Positions 15,648-23,568 of a DNA stretch of 36,399 nucleotides are shown here, piece after piece. The position numbers were made by a program, and so were the translations under genes. The stretch is from positions 1 through 36,399 of the forward strand of contig JACAUC010000025.1 of NCBI GenBank assembly GCA_013390945.1, in the 5' to 3' direction. The stretch is from Candidatus Chloroheliaceae bacterium. GTDB taxonomy: Bacteria > Chloroflexota > Chloroflexia > Chloroheliales > Chloroheliaceae. The notes under the pieces are model-generated. The model searched no databases, was not told where the DNA came from, and saw only the letters and a list, made by a program, of their open reading frames with translations. Within the stretch, counting starts at the first letter, position 1, and each line of letters begins with the position of its first letter.

Positions 15648-17552
15648 CTAATTTAGGTTCGCGGAAGGAGCCACCGCTGCCGCCCGTCCCACCTTGAAAA
15701 TATTCGGCCACGCTTGAAAACGGGTAAAGAACTGATCCCGCTTTACTTCTGCGCCATTTATCTTGATAACCCGTGTGAGAGTGGTATCTAGGCCGGGATG
15801 GGCGTAGTCTACCTGTTTTCGGCTACCGGGCGGAAGAGAGGGATCTACTTGTGTTCGGTCGGGTGGCGGATTTTTCTGGTTGGTAATGGTACCTTTAATT
15901 AGTTCCACCGTTTGACCGGGTGTTTTGGTTCCCCAAACCTGAACATAGAGCTTGCCGCTCTTTACAAAAGCACTGATTGCCATCCAGTTATCGGTATTGT
16001 TTTCAAATTTCATATCTACTCCCGGCTCATAGACTGCCGCATCAAAACCAACCGGCTCGCCCAATTCCTCGTACCAAGAGACTCGATAGAGGTGGGCGTT
16101 ACGCTCTACAATCGGTGTTCCGGCATAGAAGGCCGCTCGGAAAGTAGTGGTAGCAACTTGGCAAATCCCTCCACCGACATCCGGTACCGTCTGATCGGCA
16201 ATAATGGCATAGCCTTTCATATAGCCCCGCTTTTCGCTGATTTCACCAATCTGGCCTAGGAACGAGAAGACGGTATGCGGTTTAATTAGTGCCCCATTCA
16301 GGTATTTGGCTCCGACCGTGATATTGGTAGCGCGTTCGAGCGCAGAACCAGCAAACCCTGAAACGCCCTCCCCAATCATCTCTTTTAAGCCTAACGCCTC
16401 TAATTTATTGGAGTCAACTTGGGGTTCGCGTATATCCACCAACAAATCAAGCGTCCGTTGGGTTGGATTATTGACTAACTTGATCGCCTGATCTACCGTT
16501 TTGTCCACTACCAGATATTGCCCGGTTGCGCTTGGCTCCTTCACCACAATCTGATTATTTTCCCACGTAATTTTAGCATCTTTTGGCTCTTGGTTGACCT
16601 CTTTGCTTAGGCCCGTGACGAATTTCTCAATTTGGGTTGTATCCACGTTAGCACTAAAATGGCGGGGCTGTTTGGGATCGGTGGTACGTTTGACCTCAAT
16701 CATTTTTGCTATTGCCTTTTGATCCAGTACCCAAGTCTTCTCTTTCCACTTAAACGTAAGTGGACCGGAGAGCAGCGGTTCGAGTTGGGTCTTAAAATCG
16801 GTCAGTTCTTGCTGCGAAATGACGGGTGGCACATTATGAACCGTTAACAGATTTTGACTAGCAGGCTGAAGCATCACCAGGCTGCGCTTGATCGCATCGT
16901 AAGTAACCTCAAAGTCTACGTTAAAGCCATCGGCCCCATTAGTAGTATTAATCTGAGCGTTCTTAATCTCCAGATTTGGCTCAATTACCTCTTTGCGAAT
17001 CCGGTCGCTTACATCGCTCAGATAGCCCTTTAGCTTGTTCTCGTCCATTTGGAGTTCTAGTGGCAGATTGTGGGCTTGGGGGTTCATCATCTTATAAAGA
17101 CGACTACCTTCAATTAACCCACCCACCTTGCCGACCGCAAAAGCTTGGTTTAGCGTAACATCGAGGTTGATCGAAATACCTAGTTGTTCTAAGGTGGGCT
17201 GCCAAGTTTTATCTTGAAAGGCCAGCAAGACTGGACGCTGGCTGTAGTTCGTCAGCCGATTTTGCATGATTTGCCTAGCTTGTTCGCGGGTCATTTCACC
17301 GACATAGACCCCGCTTACACTAACGCCCGGCTCAATTTTGTCCGCATACTGACCATCGGCTAGAGCGTTTACAAGCACTAATCCCACTATCAACAGCAAT
17401 ACTAATGGAATCAGAGTAATGGCTAGGTAAACCGGGAGGCGCTTGAGCCAAGTCGGTTTTTGCTTAGTCGGTGGCTTCTGGTAGTGGTAGGGTTTTTGAT
17501 TTGGTTCGGTTGGTTGGGCAGAAATATCAGGTTTACGGTTTTGCTTTTCCAT
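15648..17552 (-). CDS. VanW-family membrane protein with peptidoglycan-binding-like domain
   Basis: 634 residues. A Pro/Lys/Gln-rich cytoplasmic N-terminus is followed by a transmembrane helix at about 40-63 (VYLAITLIPLVLLLIVGLVL), so the bulk is extracytoplasmic. Next come two regions of the PG-binding-4 type (from GVSVSGVYVGEMTREQA) and the VanW domain, recognised by NITVGAKYLNGALIKPHTVF, DVGGGICQVATTTFRAAFYAG and AHLYRVSWYEE. A G5-like region follows near the end. VanW occurs in vancomycin-resistance clusters but its biochemical role is not settled. A TTG five codons upstream is possible, but GGGAG lies at proper distance from ATG 17552. Confidence 0.9.
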   Translation of the reverse strand: MEKQNRKPDISAQPTEPNQKPYHYQKPPTKQKPTWLKRLPVYLAITLIPLVLLLIVGLVLVNALADGQYADKIEPGVSVSGVYVGEMTREQARQIMQNRLTNYSQRPVLLAFQDKTWQPTLEQLGISINLDVTLNQAFAVGKVGGLIEGSRLYKMMNPQAHNLPLELQMDENKLKGYLSDVSDRIRKEVIEPNLEIKNAQINTTNGADGFNVDFEVTYDAIKRSLVMLQPASQNLLTVHNVPPVISQQELTDFKTQLEPLLSGPLTFKWKEKTWVLDQKAIAKMIEVKRTTDPKQPRHFSANVDTTQIEKFVTGLSKEVNQEPKDAKITWENNQIVVKEPSATGQYLVVDKTVDQAIKLVNNPTQRTLDLLVDIREPQVDSNKLEALGLKEMIGEGVSGFAGSALERATNITVGAKYLNGALIKPHTVFSFLGQIGEISEKRGYMKGYAIIADQTVPDVGGGICQVATTTFRAAFYAGTPIVERNAHLYRVSWYEELGEPVGFDAAVYEPGVDMKFENNTDNWMAISAFVKSGKLYVQVWGTKTPGQTVELIKGTITNQKNPPPDRTQVDPSLPPGSRKQVDYAHPGLDTTLTRVIKINGAEVKRDQFFTRFQAWPNIFKVGRAAAVAPSANLN

Positions 17553-17591
17553 TAAAACTACTCCCAAGGTAAAAGAGACAAGTGCGGCTAA

Positions 17592-18089
17592 TTATGGTTC
17601 AAGCCGCAGGCGAACTCGACCAATGCCGATCAGATCTCCCCAATTGAGGAGACGCGGTTGCAAAACCGCTTCGCCATTTAAATAGGTGCCGTTGGTACTA
17701 CCATTATCGCTCAGATACCAACGCCCCTCTCGCCAAGATAAGAGGGCGTGTTCGCCTGACACAAGATCATCATCTAGGCGAATCGCATTAGTCGCTCTGC
17801 GTCCGATAGGCGTGATCGGGCTTAATTCAAAAATTGCCCCGACTCGGACGGTCGTGGCACTGCCTATTTCTGTTACTAAGACTCGTCCTATTCCGCTACT
17901 AGCTTCTACTACAACCCCCTGTTTTATACTGTCGCTTTCTTCGGGATAGTTGGGGGAGGCTGGGCTGCTCCGGTATTTGGCATTGTCTAACTCGCGCGTA
18001 ATAACCCGCACCACTAGGAATAGGAAAAAGTAGAGTAAAAAGATAAAGCCAATTCGTAATATCAAGATTAAAACGTCAAAAGCATCCAT
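17592..18089 (-). CDS. fhaB: Membrane-anchored FHA-domain protein (FhaB-like)
   Basis: 165 residues. One N-terminal transmembrane helix (about 7-29, LILRIGFIFLLYFFLFLVV), a short acidic linker, and a C-terminal FHA domain (about 75-163) with GRRATNAIRLDDDLVSGEHA and the conserved DNGSTNGTYLNG. FHA domains bind phosphothreonine peptides; in Actinobacteria FhaA and FhaB sit next to Ser/Thr kinases PknA/PknB and control cell-wall synthesis. Here its ATG lies 3 nt after the FhaA stop, so the two are coupled. No kinase or phosphatase is in the window. Confidence 0.9.
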   Translation of the reverse strand: MDAFDVLILILRIGFIFLLYFFLFLVVRVITRELDNAKYRSSPASPNYPEESDSIKQGVVVEASSGIGRVLVTEIGSATTVRVGAIFELSPITPIGRRATNAIRLDDDLVSGEHALLSWREGRWYLSDNGSTNGTYLNGEAVLQPRLLNWGDLIGIGRVRLRLEP

Positions 18090-18092
18090 GAG

Positions 18093-18902
18093 TTAACTAT
18101 CAACCTGTAGGATTAATTCCAGACCACCTAGCGAAATATGGTCGCCTGGCGTGAGTACAATTTGAGTTACGGGCTGTTGGTTGACCGTAGTTCCATTGGT
18201 GCTGTTGAGATCATAAAGCAGAAATTGTCCGAACTTGAAGACAATCCGGGCATGGTGGCCTGATACGCGCTGGTCATCAGGAAAGACAATATTGTTATCG
18301 AGATTTCGCCCGATAGTTACATCCTGATTGAAGCGATAGTGTTTAGAAGAGGGTGTTTTGGAATTAACCACTACCAAGGTTGCTTCAGGTCGGGTTACTC
18401 CCGCCGCCGGACGTTCTCCAGTGAGGGCTAATGACCCTACGTTTAGTACTGTTGTCTTTTCCACTGGAGCAGATTGATCTTCCGGCTTGGTCAGATCCGC
18501 TGGATTGGGTGAGGTTACGGGTACCGCTTGGTTTGGGTCTAGCGTATAGGCTTTAATAGAAATCTGCCGCTTGCGTAACTGGTCACTCGAATTAAGCCAC
18601 ACATGAGGAGGGTGGCTACTGAAGTCAAAGCCTCTTTTCGCCGCATAACCCGTGATGTGGAAACTCCAATCCCGTTCAAACTGCGTTTTGTAGGGAGCTA
18701 AGTTATTATAATCTTCAGGGTGCAGATAGACCTCATAGCGATTGGGTACGTAGGTTTTGCCCACCGAAAGCTTCCGTTGTTCCTCCATTACCCGTTCCAA
18801 TCGTTTTGCCACCTCTGCCGCATCTACCCCTTTCTTAAAAAGGGCAAACGGTTTTTCAACCGCACCTTCCATTATGCCTTCAAACTTATCTATCATACCC
18901 AT
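18093..18902 (-). CDS. fhaA: DUF3662-FHA protein (FhaA-like)
   Basis: 269 residues. Residues 1 to about 115 are the DUF3662 domain (VAKRLERVMEEQRKLSVGKT, VPNRYEVYLHPEDY), a linker with Pro/Thr follows, and the FHA domain covers about 190-268 (IGRNLDNNIVFPDDQRVSGH, DLNSTNGTTVNQQPV). The Arg, Ser and Asn residues that read phosphothreonine are present. It has no membrane helix; it presumably acts at the inner face of the membrane with FhaB. First gene of the fhaA-fhaB-vanW-GT2 series. GAGGG lies 9 nt before the ATG; an extended -10 lies about 70 nt upstream. Confidence 0.92.
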   Translation of the reverse strand: MGMIDKFEGIMEGAVEKPFALFKKGVDAAEVAKRLERVMEEQRKLSVGKTYVPNRYEVYLHPEDYNNLAPYKTQFERDWSFHITGYAAKRGFDFSSHPPHVWLNSSDQLRKRQISIKAYTLDPNQAVPVTSPNPADLTKPEDQSAPVEKTTVLNVGSLALTGERPAAGVTRPEATLVVVNSKTPSSKHYRFNQDVTIGRNLDNNIVFPDDQRVSGHHARIVFKFGQFLLYDLNSTNGTTVNQQPVTQIVLTPGDHISLGGLELILQVDS

Positions 18903-18970
18903 CGGGTGTGACCCTCGCTTTTTGGTATCATCAATCTTGCTGAAAAACTACCTGATAGCTCAGCCTAAAT

Positions 18971-18979
18971 ATTATAGCA
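18971..18979 (-). promoter_or_regulatory. Extended -10 promoter element for fhaA operon
   Basis: TGCTATAAT on the minus strand fits TGnTATAAT about 70 nt upstream of fhaA. No clear -35. Confidence 0.45.
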
Positions 18980-19114
18980 TCAAACCCACCAAAAGGCTAA
19001 CTTCAGACAATTTTACAATTAGGCGGTTTGCCGTCTTGACTCTCCCCAAAGCTGTGCTACCCTTAAAGTAGAAGATGTTGTAGTAAAACCGTCTAATTGA
19101 AAGGAAGAAAAACT

Positions 19115-19567
19115 ATGAAAAAGGTTAGAAAGTTAGCGGTTAGTTTGTTCTTAATTTTAGTGGTGGCTTTGGTCTTAACCGCTTGCGGCGATAATGCCAC
19201 CGTTACTACCATACCCACTACTCGCGCGGTACCTTCTAACACCGCCGGAGCAAGCGTTAGTAACAAGGCGGCCCAAATTATCACCGAAAAAGATGATAAT
19301 TCTACCTTGCGCGTTAAAGTGGGCGAAAATTTGCTGACTGGTTTTGATCCGGCACTCTCTTGGAGCTTCCAACTGGAACCAAATTCTGGCTCTCCCAATA
19401 TCCTTTTGCGCTCTAATCAGGTCGTACCAGAACCCTATCAGGTTAAATTCGAGGCACAGCAACCGGGTACGGTTAATCTGAGAGTAGAGGGTGCATGTCG
19501 TACCGAACCCGGTAAACTCTGCCATCAGGCTATTTTTGTGTATACCGTGACCATAACAGTTAATTAA
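19115..19567 (+). CDS. Small lipoprotein with inhibitor-I42/chagasin-like domain
   Basis: 150 residues. A type II signal peptide with lipobox LTAC puts the lipidated Cys at 24, followed by a Thr/Ser-rich linker. The ~90-residue domain after residue 60 shows LRVKVGENLL, FDPALSWSF and later PYQVKFEAQQPGTVNLRVEG and VYTVTITV. This pattern of beta strands resembles the I42 (chagasin-like) cysteine-protease inhibitor fold, with the NPTTGY-type loop altered to FDPALSW. The I42 assignment is tentative. Start ATG 19115 has AAAGGAAG upstream; the TTG six codons earlier lacks one. It is divergent from fhaA and upstream of the DUF4139 gene. Confidence 0.7.
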   Translation: MKKVRKLAVSLFLILVVALVLTACGDNATVTTIPTTRAVPSNTAGASVSNKAAQIITEKDDNSTLRVKVGENLLTGFDPALSWSFQLEPNSGSPNILLRSNQVVPEPYQVKFEAQQPGTVNLRVEGACRTEPGKLCHQAIFVYTVTITVN

Positions 19568-19584
19568 ATAAGGTATCCTCAATC

Positions 19585-19642
19585 GGTAGGGGTTTATTGA
19601 ATAAACCCGCCTTAGATTGGGCGTATGCAATACGCCTCTACC
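19585..19642. repeat. Palindromic repeat, family 1, reverse copy
   Basis: GGTAGGGGTTTATTGAATAAACCC then GGGCGTATGCAATACGCC and CTCTACC: the same two palindromes as at 12697-12820 in opposite orientation, here between the lipoprotein and the DUF4139 gene. Confidence 0.8.
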
Positions 19643-19680
19643 TAGAATTTTGAGGTGATACTAGATTAGGGAGGAAATTT

Positions 19681-21705
19681 GTGCCAGCTAATAAACTATC
19701 CATCCGGCGACTGACTCTCTATAAACATGGGGTCGGTTTTGTGGAGCGCGAGGGTCAGCTTGACGAGAGCGAAGTGCAATTGGTTTTTCGGCAATCTGAG
19801 GTAAACGATGCTCTAAAGAGCCTGCTGGTGATTGATCGGCAAGGGGGGCAGGTACGAGGTATTCATTACGAGACACCTAGTGCCAGTTTTCCTGACGAAA
19901 ACCGGATTACCCTTTCCGAAGATCATAGCCTGCTGGACTTGTTGCGCTCTCTACGTGGGCGGGTGGTGAAGCTGGTTCTAGGCGAGGGAACCGCCGAACG
20001 AAATTATACAGGGCAATTGTTGGGGGTAGAGGTAGACCCACAAGAGCCGCTTTCTAAATCTTTGGTAGCCCTGCTTGGTCAGGGAGAGACCGCCAGCGAA
20101 GTTACTAGCCTGCCCCTAAAAGAAGTGCGGGCTATCTACCTACTAGAGGAGCGAACCGAGCAGGATTTGCGCTTTTTCCTAGATAGTAGCCGCAACGATG
20201 AAGCCCACCGCACCGTTACCCTCCAACTCGATAGCACCCAAAAAGAGCATGAGTTAGTCGTCTCTTATCTGGTTCCCTGCCCTACGTGGCGAGTCAGCTA
20301 TCGGTTGGTAGCCGAGAGTAACCCAATAGAGGGAGCAGGCAATGAGACCGGAACAAAAGAGGATCGCAAAGGCGAACTACTTTTGCAGGGTTGGGGTCTC
20401 TTTGATAATCGCTTGGAAGAAGATTTAGAGGAGGTGAATGTGCGGTTGGTAGCCGGACAGCCCATCTCCTTTATTTACGATTTGACGAGTTCTCGTATTC
20501 CTGAACGCCCTTTAGTGGCGGATGAAGCGCGGGTGGCTAGTGGCCCGGTTCAGTTTGACGCGGCTTTACAATCTTTTGGTGCTTTACAATCTTTTGATCT
20601 AGCTGGGGCGGAGTTTGCTGCTCCGACTCTGGCCCCGGCCCCGATGCAGATGATGTCGGCAAAAGCGTCGGCTTATGCCCCTCCTCCCCTGAAAGCGTCG
20701 CTACAGCAACAGACTGCCGGGGCCAAAGGCACTGCCCAAGGTGAATTGTTCCAGTATGAAGTAACTACCCCGGTGACAGTTAAACGGGGAGAGAGTGCCT
20801 TGGTTCCTATTCTAAGCAACAACCTCCCCTATCGTCGTGAGCTACTTTATAATGGACAAAAGATCCCCCAACATCCCGTGGCTGCGCTTCGTTTCAAGAA
20901 CGATACCGGACTGGTGTTGGAGCGTGGCCCGGTCACGATTGTCGAGGATGGCGAATATCGAGGTGAGGCTCTGGTTCCGTTTAGTCCTGCCGAGGCTGAA
21001 GTTTATCTGGCCTATGCGGTGGAATTGGGCCTGAAGGTGAAGGAAGATCAAGTTTCCCAAACCGAGACCACTGGAATCAGGATTGATCGCTACTATATCT
21101 ATTTCAATCAAGCGACTATTCTCAAAACCACTTACCAACTTGAAAATAATTTAGGTGAAGACCGAGTGGTAACGATTGAGCAGGCCATCAAAATAGATTA
21201 TGAGCTAGTTCAGACGATTCAGCCTGCCGAAAAGACCGCCGAATTTCAGCGTTGGAAAGTACAATGTCCCGCCCGAAAACGCACTACCTTTGTAATACAG
21301 GAGCTTACCAGAAATTGGCGTACTGAACAGGTACTGAGCCAAACTTACGACAATTTGCGCCGCTATCTGGAGCAACGCTGGCTCGATTCCAAAATGTTGG
21401 ATCAACTCAAGGAGTTATTAGATCAGCAGCACACGATTAACCGGAATACACAGGAGATTAACGAGGTGGCGAATGAGCGGAATGAGCTTTATCGTCGTCA
21501 GGAGCAACTTCGCCAGAACCTCAGTGTCCTAGCTACATCCGGGGAGGAGGCCCAGCTACGTCGGCGAGTCTTTGAACAGCTCTCCGAAAGTGAAACCCGG
21601 CTCAATAATATTGACAAACGGGTCAACGAACTAAAAGTCGAAAATAAACAACGCCAACAGAAACTGGAAACTATGTTGGCGAACTTAGGTACAAGTTCGA
21701 CCTAA
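19681..21705 (+). CDS. DUF4139-domain protein
   Basis: 674 residues. The N-terminus (LTLYKHGVGFVEREGQL, then VNDALKSLLVID) and the middle (PCPTWRVSYRLV, LLLQGWGLFDNRLEEDLEEV) match DUF4139 proteins, a family of beta-rich proteins of unknown biochemistry that includes the so-called mucoidy inhibitor MuiA. An Ala/Pro/Met-rich linker lies at about 300-345, and the last ~110 residues form a long charged coiled coil (LDQQHTINRNTQEINEVANE onward). No signal peptide is seen. The start is GTG with AGGGAGGAAATTT upstream. The stop codon TAA is the first part of a palindromic repeat array, so the array abuts the gene directly. Confidence 0.85.
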   Translation: MPANKLSIRRLTLYKHGVGFVEREGQLDESEVQLVFRQSEVNDALKSLLVIDRQGGQVRGIHYETPSASFPDENRITLSEDHSLLDLLRSLRGRVVKLVLGEGTAERNYTGQLLGVEVDPQEPLSKSLVALLGQGETASEVTSLPLKEVRAIYLLEERTEQDLRFFLDSSRNDEAHRTVTLQLDSTQKEHELVVSYLVPCPTWRVSYRLVAESNPIEGAGNETGTKEDRKGELLLQGWGLFDNRLEEDLEEVNVRLVAGQPISFIYDLTSSRIPERPLVADEARVASGPVQFDAALQSFGALQSFDLAGAEFAAPTLAPAPMQMMSAKASAYAPPPLKASLQQQTAGAKGTAQGELFQYEVTTPVTVKRGESALVPILSNNLPYRRELLYNGQKIPQHPVAALRFKNDTGLVLERGPVTIVEDGEYRGEALVPFSPAEAEVYLAYAVELGLKVKEDQVSQTETTGIRIDRYYIYFNQATILKTTYQLENNLGEDRVVTIEQAIKIDYELVQTIQPAEKTAEFQRWKVQCPARKRTTFVIQELTRNWRTEQVLSQTYDNLRRYLEQRWLDSKMLDQLKELLDQQHTINRNTQEINEVANERNELYRRQEQLRQNLSVLATSGEEAQLRRRVFEQLSESETRLNNIDKRVNELKVENKQRQQKLETMLANLGTSST

Positions 21706-21988
21706 TCCCGATGTACGGATTTGTAGGAGGGATTTCCAATCCCGATGTACGGATTTGTAGGAGGGATTTCCAATCCCGATGTACGGATATGTAGGAGGGA
21801 TTTCCAATCCCGATTTGTGCGAATATGTAGGAGGGATTTCCAATCCCGATGTACGGATATGTAGGAGGGATTTCCAATCCCGATTTGTGCGAATATGTAG
21901 GAGGGATTTCCAATCCCGATTTCCCAATATACGATTTTGTAGGAGGGATTTCCAATCCCGATTTGTGTGAAAAATAAATCGGGATTAG
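21704..21988. repeat. Tandem array of family-2 palindromic repeats (8 units)
   Basis: Units begin AATCCCGAT and end TGTAGGAGGGATTTCC, so each junction carries the small hairpin GGGATT-TCC-AATCCC. The middle varies: units 1-3 and 5 contain GTACGGAT, units 4 and 6 TTGTGCGAAT, unit 7 a longer variant. Unit lengths are mostly 34 or 36 bp, one about 42. The array closes with AATCCCGATTT (21954-21964) opposite AAATCGGGATT (21976-21986), an 11-bp stem between two convergent genes that could act as a terminator. Confidence 0.9.
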
Positions 21989-22000
21989 ATACAGATCTAA

Positions 22001-22546
22001 TTAGTTGAGGCTAAAGCGGCTCGCAGGTTGAATTTCCCTCAAGTTACCAGATTGCAACAGGCTACTTGGCAGACGGTGCGAATCCAATTCGCTAATCCCG
22101 GCCCGAAATGCTACATCCAACTGACTGAGCAGGGTGGCTAGGGTCTCGTAATGGCAACAAAAACCTCCGCCGATTTCAACTAAATCAGAGGATGGAACCG
22201 AAAGCGTATGGTAAGACAAGGCTTTGATCTTGAGGAAATGGTGGCAACGGGTAGAGAGCCAGTCCAACGCGGCTCGCCAGATTTTATCCTCGAAAAATTC
22301 TTGGCCCTCCTCGCGCAGCACCACTACAAAATCGGTTAACCGCTTAGGTTCCGCGCTCTTTACACTCACCAGCAGGCTTTGAATTAGTAGCCGTACCCAG
22401 CCTTGAAGTAAAGCCGCCTGATTGTTTTTAGGATCGTCGGGAAACTCATAAAACTGCTCAATCAACCATTCGGTTAGTTCAAAGGTGAGGCGGTTTTGGT
22501 GGCGGTTCAGGTGATGTAATAGATCCATTTCTATTTTTTCAGCCAT
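22001..22546 (-). CDS. Protein of unknown function, 181 aa
   Basis: I do not recognise this protein. The N-terminal ~110 residues look helical (LLHHLNRHQNRLTFELTEWL, ALLQGWVRLLIQSLLVSV, then FFEDKIWRAALDWLSTRCHH). A stretch GGGFCCHYETLATLLSQLDV follows near residue 125. There is no signal peptide and no obvious catalytic motif. The start has a proper AAAGGAG ribosome-binding site at about 10 nt, which supports it as a real gene. Its 3' end faces the repeat array, and it is convergent with the DUF4139 gene. Confidence 0.6.
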   Translation of the reverse strand: MAEKIEMDLLHHLNRHQNRLTFELTEWLIEQFYEFPDDPKNNQAALLQGWVRLLIQSLLVSVKSAEPKRLTDFVVVLREEGQEFFEDKIWRAALDWLSTRCHHFLKIKALSYHTLSVPSSDLVEIGGGFCCHYETLATLLSQLDVAFRAGISELDSHRLPSSLLQSGNLREIQPASRFSLN

Positions 22547-22617
22547 AACAGGCTCCTTTATAGGTATATATTAGTTTCTGGTAATTCTTAATATTAGTTT
22601 AAGCTAATTAAATCTTG

Positions 22618-22646
22618 TTGTCAATGGGTTCCTTATAAGATTATAC
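22618..22646 (+). promoter_or_regulatory. Possible sigma-70 promoter for the Nudix gene
   Basis: TTGTCA at 22618-22623, 17-nt spacer, TTATAC at 22641-22646, giving a leader of about 130 nt before ATG 22781. Confidence 0.35.
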
Positions 22647-22780
22647 CGCATTAATGATGATTTGTCCGTTCACCTATGGTGAAGCTTGATGCTAGAAGTT
22701 GGCCTTTCTGTTTAAATAAGGTTTAAGCAAACAAAGTTTCTTTGGCAATAGAAATTGCTTAGAAGAGGAGTAATTTTCAA

Positions 22781-23275
22781 ATGGCCTATACTCCTATCGT
22801 TGGAACGTTGGGTTACATCCTATCACCAGACGGTACACAGGTATTGTTGGTACATCGCAATGCCCGTGCCAACGATGTGCATTTGGGAAAATATAACGGG
22901 TTGGGCGGCAAGCTTGAACCAGATGAAGATGTGGTAAGCGGACTAAAGCGGGAATTGCGGGAGGAAGCTGCGATTGAGGCAGAAACCCTCGTCTTGCGCG
23001 GTACAATAAGCTGGCCGGGTTTTGGTAAAGAAGGTGAGAATTGGCTAGTTTTTATCTTTAGAATTGACCGCTGGAGCGGTACACCCCTGACCTCAAACCA
23101 AGAGGGTACGCTGGAATGGATTCCCCTAGAAAGGCTACTCCACTTAGATCTCCCGCTTTGGGAGGGCGACCGCTATTTTCTACCGCTAGTATTTAGCTCC
23201 GACCACCGCCAATTTCATGGTGTGATGCCCTACCAAGATGGACATCCGGTAAGCTGGAGCTATGAATTAATTTAG
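22781..23275 (+). CDS. Nudix hydrolase (MutT-like)
   Basis: 164 residues. The Nudix box runs from Gly43 to Ile65: GKLEPDED, then REL-REEAAI, fitting Gx5Ex7REUxEExGU except that the last Gly is Ala64. The glutamates that bind Mg2+ are all present. The family hydrolyses nucleoside diphosphates linked to another group; the resemblance to bacterial 8-oxo-dGTP diphosphatases (LGKYNGLGGKLEPDE) suggests nucleotide-pool cleaning, but the substrate is not proven. AGAAGAGGAG precedes the ATG. Confidence 0.9.
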   Translation: MAYTPIVGTLGYILSPDGTQVLLVHRNARANDVHLGKYNGLGGKLEPDEDVVSGLKRELREEAAIEAETLVLRGTISWPGFGKEGENWLVFIFRIDRWSGTPLTSNQEGTLEWIPLERLLHLDLPLWEGDRYFLPLVFSSDHRQFHGVMPYQDGHPVSWSYELI

Positions 23276-23291
23276 AGTTACATCCGTTCTT

Positions 23292-23424
23292 AGGCAAGGT
23301 TCATACTGGCTTTACACTTTAGGATGGTACTCACTGGTGATCCAACCGGAAATTTATTTCCGATCAAGCTATCCGAGACCAGTCTACATTGTAAAGCCAA
23401 AAGCCCCGATTTTGAACCTTGCCT
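23292..23424. repeat. 133-bp inverted-repeat element (MITE-like)
   Basis: AGGCAAGGTTCA (23292-23303) is the exact reverse complement of 23413-23424, and just inside TGGCTTTACA (23307-23316) matches 23390-23399 in reverse complement. There is no coding capacity. Flanks CTT/CTA also partly match. It lies between the Nudix and ATPase genes. Confidence 0.65.
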
Positions 23425-23568
23425 TAGTATCGAATATTATATGACGCAAACCTGTTCAAAGGTTCAAAGGCAACATAGTTGCCCTAGATGGTTTAGCGTG
23501 TTAGTATTCATAGGCTATAAATTTTTGTAGGGCTTGTGGCTAATTTAAAATAGAGAACGAAAAACTTG

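Noticed and set aside
21685..21955. Minus-strand ORFs of repeated GLEIPPT peptides
   Set aside because: They are translations of the repeat array in two frames, without start signals.
21704..21988. CRISPR array
   Set aside because: Repeats are regular, but the variable parts are only about 8-17 nt and are themselves repeated; no cas genes are present. It is a palindromic repeat array.
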